The notes under the pieces were generated by a model. That model made no database searches. It saw only the letters and a program-made list of their open reading frames with translations, and was not told the DNA's origin. 64,000 nucleotides of DNA from Erwinia sp. S63 (GTDB taxonomy: Bacteria; Pseudomonadota; Gammaproteobacteria; Enterobacterales; Enterobacteriaceae). The number at the start of each line of letters is the position of its first letter. Position 1 is the first letter of the stretch. The stretch covers positions 1-64,000 of the forward strand of contig NZ_JACVUP010000015.1 of NCBI RefSeq assembly GCF_016625195.1, written 5' to 3'. Shown here in pieces: positions 16,885 through 27,086 of this stretch. Both the position numbers and the translations under genes were made by a program.

Positions 16885-18372
16885 TTACGCAGAGAGATAG
16901 CGTTGTTCAAGGTGCTGACGGAAATAGTGCGGATTGAGCGTTTCCCCCGTGGCATTCAGTAACAGTTGTTGCGTCGGGAAGCGGCTGCCGTGCTGCCAGA
17001 TGTTCTGTTGTAACCAGTCAAACACCGGCTGCAACTCTCCGTTACGGATCAGATCTTCCACTTGAGGAATCGCGCGCTTCACCGCCTGGAACAGCTGGGC
17101 AGCGTACATGGCACCTAAGGTGTACGTCGGGAAGTAACCAAAAGCGCCATCGGTCCAGTGAATATCCTGCATGCAGCCATCACGATAATTGCCACGGGTA
17201 TCTATTCCCAGCGATTGCTGCATTTTTTCATCCCACAGCGCGGGGATGTCATCAACTTCAATCTCACCTTCAATCAACGCACGTTCGATTTCGTAACGCA
17301 GAATCACATGGGCCGGATAGCTCAGTTCATCCGCGTCCACGCGAATAAAGCCCGGCTTCACGCGTTGTGTCTGGCGAACAAAGTTATCCAGCGCTAATGC
17401 CGGCTGGTCACCCATCAAGGCGACAACCTGCGGATGGATATGCTGCAGGAATGCCTTGCTGCGCCCTAATTGCATCTCCAAAAATAGGCTTTGGGATTCA
17501 TGCATGGCAGTCGAGCGAGCGTGGGCCACCGGTTGTCCACGCCATTGCTTTGGTAGGTTCTGCTCGTAACGTGCGTGACCGGTTTCGTGGATCACGCCCA
17601 TCATCGCACTCAGAAAATCGTTCTCATTGTAACGTGTGGTAATGCGCACATCTTCTGGCACGCCACCACAGAAGGGGTGAGCGCTGACATCCAGGCGGCC
17701 ATGGTTGAAATCAAAGCCCAGTGTTTTCATTACACTCAAACCGAGTTGCTTTTGCGCTTCAATGGCAAAGGGACCCACCGGTGCCGCGATGGCGGTTTTC
17801 TGCTGCTTCTCGACAGCTTTTTGCAGCAGCGCGGGTAGCCAGCTTTTTAACTCGCCAAAGGTACTGTCGAGTTGTGCACTGGTCATGCCAGGCTCGAACA
17901 CATCCAGCAGCGCGTCATAACGAGAGACACCCAGCGCTTCGGCACGCAACTGGGCTTCCTCACGGCTGAGTTTCACCACTTCTTTCAGGTTAGCCGAGAA
18001 GCCTTGCCAGTCGTTGGCGGGGCGCTGTTGGCGCCAGGCATGCTCACAACGCGAACCGGCCAGCGATTTGGCTTCAACCAACGAAGCGGGCAGAATCGTT
18101 GCCTGCTGCCACGCACGCTGCATCTCGCTCAGGTTAGCTTGCTCTACATCGTTCAACGATTCCTGCTGGGCGGCATCGAATAAGCCGCCAAGGCGTTTAT
18201 CGGTCAACAGTTCATGCATAAAAACACTGAGTTCCGCCATGGCTTCACCGCGCGCCTGGCTGCCGCCTGGCGGCATAGTGGTTTGCATATCGACACCGGC
18301 AATAGCGCCCAGATGACCAAAGCGGGAAAGGCGCTGGAAAGTTTTGCTAAGTTCCTGATAAGCAGAAGTCAA
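16885..18372 (-). CDS. M32 family metallocarboxypeptidase (Taq type)
   Basis: 495 residues, normal for family M32. The zinc motif HETGH lies near residue 260 in GVIHETGHARYEQ, with the downstream HESQS that supplies the third ligand region. These cytosolic enzymes remove C-terminal residues from peptides. The start is a TTG at 18372 with AAGGAG eight bases before it; no ATG fits. It begins 12 bases after rstB on the same strand, so it may be the third gene of an rstA-rstB transcript. E. coli lacks an M32 gene here and has tus in this place. Confidence 0.9.
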   Translation of the reverse strand: MTSAYQELSKTFQRLSRFGHLGAIAGVDMQTTMPPGGSQARGEAMAELSVFMHELLTDKRLGGLFDAAQQESLNDVEQANLSEMQRAWQQATILPASLVEAKSLAGSRCEHAWRQQRPANDWQGFSANLKEVVKLSREEAQLRAEALGVSRYDALLDVFEPGMTSAQLDSTFGELKSWLPALLQKAVEKQQKTAIAAPVGPFAIEAQKQLGLSVMKTLGFDFNHGRLDVSAHPFCGGVPEDVRITTRYNENDFLSAMMGVIHETGHARYEQNLPKQWRGQPVAHARSTAMHESQSLFLEMQLGRSKAFLQHIHPQVVALMGDQPALALDNFVRQTQRVKPGFIRVDADELSYPAHVILRYEIERALIEGEIEVDDIPALWDEKMQQSLGIDTRGNYRDGCMQDIHWTDGAFGYFPTYTLGAMYAAQLFQAVKRAIPQVEDLIRNGELQPVFDWLQQNIWQHGSRFPTQQLLLNATGETLNPHYFRQHLEQRYLSA

Positions 18373-18384
18373 AATAAAAGCTCC

Positions 18385-19695
18385 TTATGACGGTAAACGG
18401 GGCGAAACATCTCGCAAGGGTAGATCAACCGGCCAGCAGAAGCGAACGCTGGCACCACCAAGCGGGCTGCTCTCAATAGTGACCTGTCCCTGCAGTGCCT
18501 GTGCAATAGAGTGGACAATCGCCAGCCCGAGCCCACAGCCGCCGGTCGCGCGATCGCGACTAGGATCGAGACGAACGAAGGGGTCAAACACGCGTGCGCG
18601 CTCTTCAGGTGGAATACCTGGACCATCATCTTCTACCTGTAAATTACCGATGGCGCCGTCAAACCACAGGCTGACGCGCAGCCGCTGTTGGGCATAACGC
18701 AGCGCATTGTTCACCAGATTATCCAGCACGCGCTCCATCAGGCGGGTATCGGCGGAACCCACATTCTCAAGTTGCGGAATATCCAGTGCGATATGCGCTT
18801 GAGGATTCATGGTTTGCACATCTTCGATATGCACACGCAACCACTGCGCCAAATCAAACGACTGAAGGTTAAGATCGACACGCGGGCGGTCGAGGCGAGC
18901 ATAGGTTAACAGCTCTTCAATCAGGCTCTCTAACTGGCCCACATCGCGATTGAGTGCCGCCGACTCGGCTTCGCTGAGATTGTCACTCATCTCTAAGCGA
19001 TAGCGTAGGCGAACTAACGGCGTTCTTAACTCGTGGGCAATACCATCAATTAACTGTTTCTTACTGGCGACCAGCGTGTTGATGTTATCGGCCATCTGGT
19101 TAAACGCCACGCCAAGGCTGTGCAGACTCGACGTGTTTTCGAAATGGGTGCGGACATCCAGCTCGCCGCGACCAAAACGTTGCGCGGCTTTTTCCAGCCG
19201 CTGCATCTCCTGCCAGTGTGGTCGCAGCCAGATAAACACCGGCAGCGCCAGCGACATGCCGATAAACGCCAGCAGCGCGATATCGAGAATGCGCATCTGA
19301 TGCAGATAAAAAAGATAAGGGATTGGGCCGACCGACAGCACATAATGGCTGCGTGGAATGTGCTGCAGGAAGGTGTATTGATCGTCGAGCGCGACAATCT
19401 CCCCGGCGCGCAAGCGGCGCATATCTGGTTCATCCAGCTGATACTTACTCATCGGTTCGATATGCAGCTCAAACGACAGATCGAGGTCGAGGTTGCGGAT
19501 GGTTTTGTTCCAGTCTCGCGGGGGGATCTCACGCAGTTCGCTGCGCATGAGAAACAGCGAACTCGCCATCAAATCATTCATTGACTGGCGGCCCGCACGC
19601 TCAGCGGTGAACTTGTACACCAAGCCCACCAGCAAAGTCATCACCAGAAAGCAGACGAACAGCAGCAGATAGAACTGGATAAAGAGCTTTCTCAT
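18385..19695 (-). CDS. rstB: Sensor histidine kinase RstB
   Basis: 436 residues: membrane span at the N terminus (about 4-26), a periplasmic sensor part, a second span near 135-155, a HAMP region, the phosphoacceptor motif IAHELRTPLVRLRYR near residue 222, and the ATPase motifs NNALRYA, DDGPGIP and GCGLGLAIV. It phosphorylates RstA. In E. coli the pair answers to low magnesium and acid through PhoP and controls asr. Its start overlaps the rstA stop by four bases. Confidence 0.94.
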   Translation of the reverse strand: MRKLFIQFYLLLFVCFLVMTLLVGLVYKFTAERAGRQSMNDLMASSLFLMRSELREIPPRDWNKTIRNLDLDLSFELHIEPMSKYQLDEPDMRRLRAGEIVALDDQYTFLQHIPRSHYVLSVGPIPYLFYLHQMRILDIALLAFIGMSLALPVFIWLRPHWQEMQRLEKAAQRFGRGELDVRTHFENTSSLHSLGVAFNQMADNINTLVASKKQLIDGIAHELRTPLVRLRYRLEMSDNLSEAESAALNRDVGQLESLIEELLTYARLDRPRVDLNLQSFDLAQWLRVHIEDVQTMNPQAHIALDIPQLENVGSADTRLMERVLDNLVNNALRYAQQRLRVSLWFDGAIGNLQVEDDGPGIPPEERARVFDPFVRLDPSRDRATGGCGLGLAIVHSIAQALQGQVTIESSPLGGASVRFCWPVDLPLRDVSPRLPS

Positions 19696-20417
19696 GCGGA
19701 GCGGGTATCCCAGGCCTGAGGCGCGAACAGGTAACCTTTATTGCGGATGGTTTTGATGCGGAACGGTTCGGTGGCGCTGTCATACAGTTTTTTACGCAGA
19801 CGGGAAATCGCCACATCAATACTGCGATCCATGCCGTCGTAGCTCACCCCACGCAGCGTTTTCAGCAACGCATCCCGATTCAGGATCTGGCCAGCATGTG
19901 TGGCCAGTTCCCACAACAGATCAAAATCGGCGGTGGAGAGGGTGATGTTTTCATCGAACAGCGTCACCTGACGATTGAGTGAATCGATGGTCAGTGAACC
20001 AAAACGTAACACCCGCTGTGAACTCTGAATAGCGGGCGCCACTTCAGGCTGAGAACCCTGCGCCTGGCGCAGATGCAGACGCAAGCGCGCCAGCAGAACA
20101 GCGGGCGGCGTGGTTTTCAGAATATAATCGTTGGCGCCCATCTCCAGCGCCAGAATGTGGTTCATGTCACTGTCGAGCGAGGTCAGTAGCACAATCGGCC
20201 CTGACCAGTGCGCGCGCAAGTCGCGGCAAACGGTCATGCCATCTTTGCCCGGCAACATAATATCCAGTAACACCAGGTCGGGATCGGCCTCTAAAATAGT
20301 CGCTTCTGCGCGGTCACCGCGCGTTTCAACAGTCACTTCAATATCGTGGCGACCAAGGTAAGCGGCGATCAATTCACCGACTTCTGGCTCATCTTCCACA
20401 TAGACAATTTTGTTCAT
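19692..20417 (-). CDS. rstA: Response regulator RstA
   Basis: 241 residues. Receiver domain with the acidic pair VEDE near residue 8, phosphoacceptor Asp52 in LLDIMLPGKDG and conserved Lys in the LKTTPP loop; then an OmpR-type winged helix (LTIDSLNRQV to RNKGYLF). It binds TACATNTNGTTACA-type boxes, one of which lies before asr in this window. I saw no clear PhoP box in the short upstream region, which is shared with a divergent gene of unknown function. Confidence 0.95.
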   Translation of the reverse strand: MNKIVYVEDEPEVGELIAAYLGRHDIEVTVETRGDRAEATILEADPDLVLLDIMLPGKDGMTVCRDLRAHWSGPIVLLTSLDSDMNHILALEMGANDYILKTTPPAVLLARLRLHLRQAQGSQPEVAPAIQSSQRVLRFGSLTIDSLNRQVTLFDENITLSTADFDLLWELATHAGQILNRDALLKTLRGVSYDGMDRSIDVAISRLRKKLYDSATEPFRIKTIRNKGYLFAPQAWDTRSA

Positions 20418-20593
20418 ATTTCACGGCAAGTGATGAGAATGACAGCAGCATAACTTTTCCTGGTCCTGAGCTCTACGCTATCGCACGAAATATCCCTGCC
20501 TGACTGGTATATTTACGGTGAAATGTGCCATTATTAGCGGCGCGTTGTAGCGCAAGGTTCGGAACCGTAACGAAAACCAGGAGGAGTGCGAGG

Positions 20594-21007
20594 GTGTCTG
20601 ATAAAGAGCTGGCTTCAGCCGGATACAGTGACCGCATCTGCTTCAATTACAGTGATTTTCTCTCTGCTTCCTGCAAAAAACGCTGGAGTTTCGTTGACGC
20701 CATTTACGGTGTCATGCCGATTTTTGGCATGGTGACACGTAAATCTGCACACGGCTTAGCAGCAAGCGATGATCATCTGAAAGAATTAGCATTACAAATC
20801 ATTTCTACGCAGGTCAGCGACGAGATTAACATCGCGCGACTGATCACCCTGGCTGAGCAGCAACATATCAGCCGATTCGATATTCAACTGCCTTATCCTC
20901 TGTCAGAAGATCAGCTGGACGCAATACATCAGGAATATCGTAAAGCGCTCAATCTGACACAGCAGGATGACCTGCTGTGCGTTTCCATTCCGGTTCAGCC
21001 TCACTAA
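20594..21007 (+). CDS. Unrecognised 137-residue protein
   Basis: I do not recognise this protein. The GTG at 20594 is taken as start because AGGAGGAG lies seven bases before it; an open reading begins further upstream without such a signal. The protein is soluble, without signal peptide or membrane helix. An aromatic/cysteine-rich first part (GYSDRICFNYSDFLSASCKKRWSF) is followed by helices (DHLKELALQIISTQVSDEINIARLITLAEQ) and an acidic stretch. It is divergent from rstA. Its stop codon touches the stop of ydgI with no base between. In E. coli folM and ydgC occupy this interval. Confidence 0.7.
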   Translation: MSDKELASAGYSDRICFNYSDFLSASCKKRWSFVDAIYGVMPIFGMVTRKSAHGLAASDDHLKELALQIISTQVSDEINIARLITLAEQQHISRFDIQLPYPLSEDQLDAIHQEYRKALNLTQQDDLLCVSIPVQPH

Positions 21008-22399
21008 TTACTGCGTGAGCTGCCACATCGCTGGCAGTGCTGCAGCAATCAGTAACCCTATCGCGATGCGCTCCAGTTGTGACAACATCTTGTTGCCACG
21101 GCCGCCGCGTCGCGCATAGAGAAACAGCAGTAATCCCGGTGCGTACAGCACCACAGACAGCAGCAGGTGCAACGGACCCGAAGCGTAAAGCAGCCAGAAT
21201 CCGTAGGCACTGGCACCAACTCCTACCGTCATCGCCAGCGGATTTTTTTGACCGCGAACCACTTTGATTAAATACAGACCGACCAGCAGATACGGCACCA
21301 GAATCATCTCTGATGCGATGGTCAGGAGCGTATTGTAATCTGCGCCAGTCACAGCAATCAGGATCAGACAGACCTGTACACTGGCGTTGGTGAGCCACAG
21401 CGAAGCAGCCGGCGAATTATGACGATTCTGGCGTGCAATGCTGCGGGGAAAAGCCCCTTGCTGTGCGGCAAGGAAAGGGACTTCGGCGGCCATAATTGTC
21501 CAGCTTAAATACGCGCCACACACGGAAATAATCAGACCCACTGCAATTACCGTATTGCCCCAATGCCCCAACAGATGCTGCATCAAGCCGGCCATGGAAG
21601 GATTTCGCATTTGCGCCAGCTCTGCACGCGGCACCACGCCCAGCGCCAGCAGGGTAACCAGCAAGTAAACCAGCAGTGCGGCGATAACCGCCAGCATGGT
21701 GGCGCGTCCCACATCTTTCTTATGACGTGCTCGCGCGGAGACCACCACCGCGCCTTCGACACCAATAAACACCCACAGGGTGATCAACATGGTCTGCTTG
21801 ACCTGCTGCCAGAGCGGCTGGCCTAACGCAACGCCGCTGAAGTCGAAGTGGAAGCGATCGTAGTTAAATGCCAGCAGGGCCAGCACCACAAACATCAGCA
21901 GTGGCACCAGTTTCCCCAGGGTAGCGAGCAGGTTGATGCTGGCGGCGGTTTGCACGCCACGTAATACCAGCCAGTGCACCAGCCATAACAGGACTGACGC
22001 ACCGAGCATCGCCTGCCAGGTATTGCCGTCGCCAAACACCACGTGATCAGGCGAATCAGTAAAGAAACTCAGTGCCGAAAAGACAATCACCAGATAAGAC
22101 ACGTTGGCGATGACCGCACAGAGCCAGTAGCCCCAGGCAGAACAAAATCCTACCAACTCACCAAATCCGGCGCGCGCATAGGTAAAAATCCCGCCGTCCA
22201 GTTCGGGTTTTAAGCGTGTCAGCAGCAGCATGGCCAGCGCAAGAAACAGGATGCCCACACCAGTGATCAGCCAGCCAATCAGCAGTGCAGCGGGACCGGC
22301 GACGGCAGCCATATTTTGCGGCAGGCTAAACACACCCGCACCGAGCATCGAGCTGAGTACCAGCGCAGTGAGCGCGCTCAAACCTAATTTTTTATCCAA
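21008..22399 (-). CDS. ydgI: Amino-acid antiporter YdgI (ArcD-like, basic amino acids)
   Basis: 463 residues with about 12 membrane helices, APC superfamily. It begins LGLSALTALVLSSMLGAGVFSLPQN, with the substrate-binding GAGVF turn of this family, and matches E. coli YdgI throughout. Relatives such as ArcD exchange arginine for ornithine; the substrate of YdgI itself is not certain. The likely start is TTG at 22399 with AGGA eight bases upstream. Neighbouring ydgH is also on the same strand, as in E. coli. Confidence 0.88.
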   Translation of the reverse strand: MDKKLGLSALTALVLSSMLGAGVFSLPQNMAAVAGPAALLIGWLITGVGILFLALAMLLLTRLKPELDGGIFTYARAGFGELVGFCSAWGYWLCAVIANVSYLVIVFSALSFFTDSPDHVVFGDGNTWQAMLGASVLLWLVHWLVLRGVQTAASINLLATLGKLVPLLMFVVLALLAFNYDRFHFDFSGVALGQPLWQQVKQTMLITLWVFIGVEGAVVVSARARHKKDVGRATMLAVIAALLVYLLVTLLALGVVPRAELAQMRNPSMAGLMQHLLGHWGNTVIAVGLIISVCGAYLSWTIMAAEVPFLAAQQGAFPRSIARQNRHNSPAASLWLTNASVQVCLILIAVTGADYNTLLTIASEMILVPYLLVGLYLIKVVRGQKNPLAMTVGVGASAYGFWLLYASGPLHLLLSVVLYAPGLLLFLYARRGGRGNKMLSQLERIAIGLLIAAALPAMWQLTQ

Positions 22400-22580
22400 A
22401 ACACCATTCCTGGGCAGCAGAGTATGCTGGGTAGTGACGATTCCGCTGGAGTGTAACGTGGCAATAGGCCGGATTTAAAACGGAATGCCCTGAAAACAGG
22501 CGAAGGATTTTACGGAGAGCGAAAAGGGAAGGCAATGCAGGATTATGCAGATCTGCGCAGAGACTATGCAAACAGAAGCA

Positions 22581-22602
22581 CAGGGCGACAAAAGCCGCCC
22601 TG
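22581..22602 (-). terminator. Hairpin after ydgH
   Basis: Stem CAGGGCG/CGCCCTG with an 8-base loop immediately beyond the ydgH stop. There is no T run, so it may be a 3'-end stabilising hairpin rather than a strong terminator. Confidence 0.45.
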
Positions 22603-22610
22603 CAGGGGAA

Positions 22611-23567
22611 TTACTTGAACAGATCCGCGGTTACGGTCAGGTTGCCACCGCTCTGGCTCGACCATTGACGGGTGATGTGATAGTACTTCGCACCTTTATC
22701 TGCTGCGCGTTTAGCCACAGCTTCAGACACATCAGTCGGCGTTCCGAAGTGATCAGAGAAGGTTACAGTATCAAATGGCTGCATCTGTGCGGCAGTAATC
22801 GCATTCACTTCCTGCACGCTACGGCCATCTGCCAGCTTGACGGTATAACGCTGACCCGTTGAACTCTGCGTTTCAAAGAAACGGCCTACGCTACGGCTAG
22901 GGCTATCAGAAGAGGCAACACCCGGAATGGCCACTTTGCTGGCTGCAGCGCCACCAGCAGCCAGTGCTGCTTTGCCGGCTTCAGAATCGGCAGGAATCGA
23001 ATCTGAAACATTCTGCACCTTACGTTCTGGTGCATCCGCTTTATAGACATAAGCGGTAACGTACTGGTTGCCGCCGTTGTTGGCATCAACCTGACGCACA
23101 ATAAAGAAGGATGCCGCGCCTTTGTCTTTCGCCTGTTTGCCAATGGCATCATTCACATCTGGCTGGCTGGCGAAAAAACCGCTAACAGAAACAGTATCGA
23201 ATGGCTCTAAACGAAACGCTTCGGCTTTTGGCAACTCTTTCACACCGCTAAAGGTGCGGTATTGGGTGGTCTCATCCGCTTTTGGCGCATTCGCTTTGTA
23301 CAGATCCGCCGTTACGCGCCAGTTGCCGCCGTTACCGTTAGTGTCGTTGATGCCTTGCACATAGAAGGAGTCAGCGCCTTTTTCATCGGCTGCTTTAGAG
23401 ATGGCATCGGTGGCATCTCCAATAGCATTAAAGCGACCGTTGATATTAATACGTTTGAATGGCTTCAACGCGGCCGCCTGTTCTGGCGTCAACTCTTTGG
23501 CGGCAAATGCATTTGCTGCCAACAGTGATAACAAGGTGGTCGCCAGAATGGTGTTCTTCAGCTTCAT
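22611..23567 (-). CDS. ydgH: Periplasmic DUF1471 triple-domain protein YdgH
   Basis: 318 residues with a signal peptide ending at ANAFA. Three DUF1471 (YhcN-type) domains can be seen at about residues 35-100, 115-180 and 255-318, each with a hydrophobic strand, an acidic helix of the type DAISKAADEKGA and a final strand such as GNLTVTADLFK. Single-domain relatives (BhsA, McbA, YhcN) are stress and biofilm proteins. The role of YdgH (SssP1 family in enterobacteria) is not settled. It lies next to ydgI and divergent from pntAB, as in E. coli. Confidence 0.9.
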   Translation of the reverse strand: MKLKNTILATTLLSLLAANAFAAKELTPEQAAALKPFKRININGRFNAIGDATDAISKAADEKGADSFYVQGINDTNGNGGNWRVTADLYKANAPKADETTQYRTFSGVKELPKAEAFRLEPFDTVSVSGFFASQPDVNDAIGKQAKDKGAASFFIVRQVDANNGGNQYVTAYVYKADAPERKVQNVSDSIPADSEAGKAALAAGGAAASKVAIPGVASSDSPSRSVGRFFETQSSTGQRYTVKLADGRSVQEVNAITAAQMQPFDTVTFSDHFGTPTDVSEAVAKRAADKGAKYYHITRQWSSQSGGNLTVTADLFK

Positions 23568-24106
23568 AAAAATGATCCTTCGCCTTACGCAAAATGAGTA
23601 CGAAAACGTGCTGGACTCTTGATGTATAACAGATTAGCCGCTGATTATTGCATGTAATAATCAACCTGTCTCAGCCAATTTATGCGCATAACATTGACAA
23701 TCTCCGCAAATTATTCATCAACATGTCATTTGCCTATGCTATGGCCTTTTTTTGAACGACTTACCACTTATTCTGGTAACACATAGTGCCATAATAGTTA
23801 ATGCATTGTTAAATAAAGGTTTTTTAAAACACTTAATTCGACATGACACGATTCTGCGCAGCAGATTATTTTTTATTACGGCTTAAAACTAGTGGCAAAA
23901 CGTGGCATTCAATCTTTGCATCTGAATATTTGAGTGAATGTCATAAGTGTGCGTTATCGCTGTGGATCACTTTTCACATTTTCAGTAGGTTATAAAGACT
24001 TTGTTACATTGCGCATTTTGCTCATAAAAAGCTGAAACGCTGTTTCAGCCTTATGGGCTTGTGCCACTTACAGAACCTCATCCTTTAATTGTTGAAAGGA
24101 AACAGT
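23568..24106. other. Long ydgH-pntA intergenic region with leader hairpin
   Basis: About 540 AT-rich bases carrying the divergent promoters of ydgH and pntAB; no gene seen. In the expected pntA leader lies a strong hairpin: GCTGAAAC (24031-24038), loop GCT, GTTTCAGC (24042-24049), extended by CATAA (24023-24027) and TTATG (24051-24055). It ends about 50 bases before the pntA start. Read on the minus strand the same hairpin is followed by five T, so it could stop antisense transcription. Confidence 0.6.
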
Positions 24107-25639
24107 ATGTTAATTGGGATACCCAAAGAGCGGTTAGCCAATGAGTCGCGCGTTGCTGCAACGCCAAAGACCGTTGAGCAACTGATCAAGCTGGGATTCA
24201 GCGTCACAGTCGAGCAGGGCGCTGGTATTCGCGCAAGTTTTGACGATGAGAGCTTTATCGCCGCTGGTGCCACTGTAAGCACCGCCGAAAGTGTCTGGCA
24301 GTCTGACATTGTGTTGAAAGTGAATGCGCCAGACGATCAGGAGATCGAACTGACGCGCGCCGGCAGCACGTTAGTGAGCTTTATCTGGCCCGCGCAAAAT
24401 CCGGTACTGCTGGAGAAACTGGCTGCGCGAAACGTCACCGTGATGGCGATGGATTCCGTACCGCGTATTTCCCGTGCCCAGGCGCTGGATGCATTGAGTT
24501 CCATGGCCAACATCGCCGGTTACCGTGCCATTGTTGAAGCGGCGCATGAATTTGGCCGCTTCTTTACCGGACAAATCACCGCAGCCGGTAAAGTGCCACC
24601 GGCGAAAGTGATGATTATTGGCGCGGGCGTGGCCGGTCTGGCAGCGATTGGCGCGGCGGGTAGCCTCGGTGCGATCGTGCGTGCGTTTGATACGCGTCCG
24701 GAAGTGAAAGAACAGGTGCAGAGTATGGGCGCCGAGTTCCTCGAGCTGGATTTCGAAGAAGAAGCCGGCAGTGGCGATGGCTATGCCAAAGTGATGTCAG
24801 AAGCCTTTATCAAGGCGGAGATGGAGCTGTTTGCCGCGCAAGCGAAAGAAGTCGACATCATCGTGACTACTGCGTTGATTCCAGGCAAACCGGCACCAAA
24901 GCTGATTACCGCTGAAATGGTTGCCAGCATGAAACCGGGCAGCGTGATTGTCGACCTGGCGGCAGCGACTGGCGGCAACTGTGATCTGACCGTGGCCGAT
25001 CAAGTGACGTTGACCAGCAACGGCGTGAAGATCATCGGTTATACCGACCTGCCAAGCCGTCTGCCTACGCAATCTTCTCAGCTGTACGGCACCAACCTGG
25101 TGAACCTGCTGAAACTGCTGTGCAAAGAGAAAAACGGCGAAATCACCGTCGACTTCGAAGACGTTGTGGTACGCGGCGTCACCGTGATTCGTGAAGGCGA
25201 AGTCACCTGGCCAGCGCCGCCGATTCAGGTATCTGCTGCACCGAAAGCGGCGCAGGCGGCCTCTGAGCCAAAAGCGAAAGTCGAAGCCAAACCGGTTTCA
25301 CCGTGGCGCAAGTATCTGCTGCTGGCATTGGCTGTGGTGCTGTTTGCTTGCCTGGCCAACGTGGCACCGCCTGAATTCCTGTCCCACTTTACCGTTTTCG
25401 CGCTCTCCTGCGTCGTCGGTTACTACGTGGTGTGGAACGTCAGTCACGCATTGCATACGCCATTGATGTCCGTCACCAATGCCATTTCCGGCATTATTGT
25501 GGTGGGTGCGGTGCTGCAGATGGGACACGGTGGGTGGGTGACTTTCCTTGCCTTCGTCGCTGTACTGATTGCCAGCATCAATATCTTCGGTGGATTCACC
25601 GTCACCCAGCGCATGCTGAAAATGTTTCGTAAGAATTAA
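24107..25639 (+). CDS. pntA: Proton-translocating NAD(P) transhydrogenase, alpha subunit
   Basis: 510 residues, as in E. coli. The start [10 protein letters not shown] at 24107 has GAAAGGA upstream; six extra residues are open before it. Domain I binds NAD(H) with the Rossmann motif [18 protein letters not shown] near residue 170 and [15 protein letters not shown] residues after it. A linker rich in Ala/Lys leads to about four C-terminal membrane helices. With PntB it couples proton flow to hydride transfer from NADH to NADP+, the main membrane source of NADPH. pntB follows after 11 bases. Confidence 0.97.
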   Translation: MLIGIPKERLANESRVAATPKTVEQLIKLGFSVTVEQGAGIRASFDDESFIAAGATVSTAESVWQSDIVLKVNAPDDQEIELTRAGSTLVSFIWPAQNPVLLEKLAARNVTVMAMDSVPRISRAQALDALSSMANIAGYRAIVEAAHEFGRFFTGQITAAGKVPPAKVMIIGAGVAGLAAIGAAGSLGAIVRAFDTRPEVKEQVQSMGAEFLELDFEEEAGSGDGYAKVMSEAFIKAEMELFAAQAKEVDIIVTTALIPGKPAPKLITAEMVASMKPGSVIVDLAAATGGNCDLTVADQVTLTSNGVKIIGYTDLPSRLPTQSSQLYGTNLVNLLKLLCKEKNGEITVDFEDVVVRGVTVIREGEVTWPAPPIQVSAAPKAAQAASEPKAKVEAKPVSPWRKYLLLALAVVLFACLANVAPPEFLSHFTVFALSCVVGYYVVWNVSHALHTPLMSVTNAISGIIVVGAVLQMGHGGWVTFLAFVAVLIASINIFGGFTVTQRMLKMFRKN

Positions 25640-25650
25640 GGGGTAACAAC

Positions 25651-27039
25651 ATGTCTGGCGGATTAGTGACTGCAGCATACATTGTTGCCGCAATTCTTTT
25701 TATTTTCAGCCTGGCTGGCCTCTCAAAACACGAGACGTCTAAGCAGGGTAACATCTTTGGTATCAGCGGCATGGCGATTGCGCTGCTGGCGACCATCTTC
25801 GGTCCCAACAGCGGCAACGTGGCGTGGATCCTGCTGGCGATGGTGATCGGGGGTGCAATCGGTGTGCGTCTGGCGAAGAAAGTCGAAATGACTGAAATGC
25901 CTGAACTGGTAGCGATTCTCCACAGCTTTGTCGGTTTGGCTGCGGTGCTGGTGGGCTTCAACAGCTACCTCGACCACGCACCGGGCCTGGCACCGGTGAT
26001 GGAAAATATCCATCTGACCGAAGTGTTTCTCGGCATCTTCATTGGTGCAGTGACTTTCACCGGTTCCATCGTGGCGTTTGGTAAACTGCGCGGCAAGATT
26101 TCGTCGAAAGCGCTGATGTTGCCGCATCGTCATAAAATGAACCTGGCAGCGCTGGTGGTTTCATTCCTGCTGATGCTGTGGTTTGTACAAACGGATAGCA
26201 CCGGCTCACAAGTGGTTGCGCTGTTGTTGATGACCGTGATTGCGCTGGTGTTCGGCTGGCATTTGGTGGCCTCTATTGGCGGTGCGGATATGCCAGTCGT
26301 GGTATCGATGCTCAACTCCTACTCTGGTTGGGCAGCAGCGGCAGCGGGCTTTATGCTTAGCAATGACCTGCTGATCGTCACCGGTGCGCTGGTGGGTTCT
26401 TCAGGTGCGATTCTGTCTTACATTATGTGTAAAGCGATGAACCGCTCGTTCATTAGCGTGATCGCGGGTGGTTTTGGTACTGATGTAAGTGTCGGTGGCG
26501 AAAGCGAAGAAGAGGGTGAACATCGTGAAATCACGGCGGAAGATACAGCAGAACTGCTGAAAGGCTCAACCTCAGTGATCATCACCCCTGGCTACGGCAT
26601 GGCGGTGGCGCAGGCGCAGTATCCGGTGGCGGAAATCACCGAGAAACTGCGCGCCCGCGGTATCAAAGTGCGTTTCGGTATCCATCCGGTTGCCGGTCGT
26701 TTGCCTGGTCACATGAACGTGTTGCTGGCGGAAGCCAAAGTGCCGTACGACGTGGTGCTGGAAATGGACGAGATTAACGATGATTTCAGCGATACCGATA
26801 CCGTGCTGGTGATCGGTGCCAACGACACCGTTAACCCGGCGGCGCAGGAAGATCCACGCAGCCCAATCGCAGGAATGCCAGTGCTGGAAGTGTGGAAAGC
26901 GCAGAACGTTATCGTGTTCAAGCGTTCGATGAATACCGGTTACGCCGGGGTGCAGAACCCGCTGTTCTTCAAAGACAACACACAAATGTTGTTTGGCGAT
27001 GCTAAGGCGAGCGTAGAAGGTATCCTGCGCGCGCTGTAA
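25651..27039 (+). CDS. pntB: Proton-translocating NAD(P) transhydrogenase, beta subunit
   Basis: 462 residues. The N-terminal half is about nine membrane helices forming the proton channel with PntA; the C-terminal domain III binds NADP(H), with [31 protein letters not shown] and the loop [11 protein letters not shown]. It makes a stable complex with PntA in the inner membrane. The operon ends in a UUCG-loop terminator shared with convergent uspE. Confidence 0.97.
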   Translation: MSGGLVTAAYIVAAILFIFSLAGLSKHETSKQGNIFGISGMAIALLATIFGPNSGNVAWILLAMVIGGAIGVRLAKKVEMTEMPELVAILHSFVGLAAVLVGFNSYLDHAPGLAPVMENIHLTEVFLGIFIGAVTFTGSIVAFGKLRGKISSKALMLPHRHKMNLAALVVSFLLMLWFVQTDSTGSQVVALLLMTVIALVFGWHLVASIGGADMPVVVSMLNSYSGWAAAAAGFMLSNDLLIVTGALVGSSGAILSYIMCKAMNRSFISVIAGGFGTDVSVGGESEEEGEHREITAEDTAELLKGSTSVIITPGYGMAVAQAQYPVAEITEKLRARGIKVRFGIHPVAGRLPGHMNVLLAEAKVPYDVVLEMDEINDDFSDTDTVLVIGANDTVNPAAQEDPRSPIAGMPVLEVWKAQNVIVFKRSMNTGYAGVQNPLFFKDNTQMLFGDAKASVEGILRAL

Positions 27040-27055
27040 TCCGTAACGCTGTAAA

Positions 27056-27079
27056 AAAGGCGACCTTCGGGTCGCCTTT
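27056..27079. terminator. Bidirectional terminator of pntAB and uspE
   Basis: Perfect 10-bp stem AAAGGCGACC/GGTCGCCTTT closed by a TTCG tetraloop. T-rich on both strands, between convergent pntB and uspE. Confidence 0.9.
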
Positions 27080-27086
27080 GTTGTTT

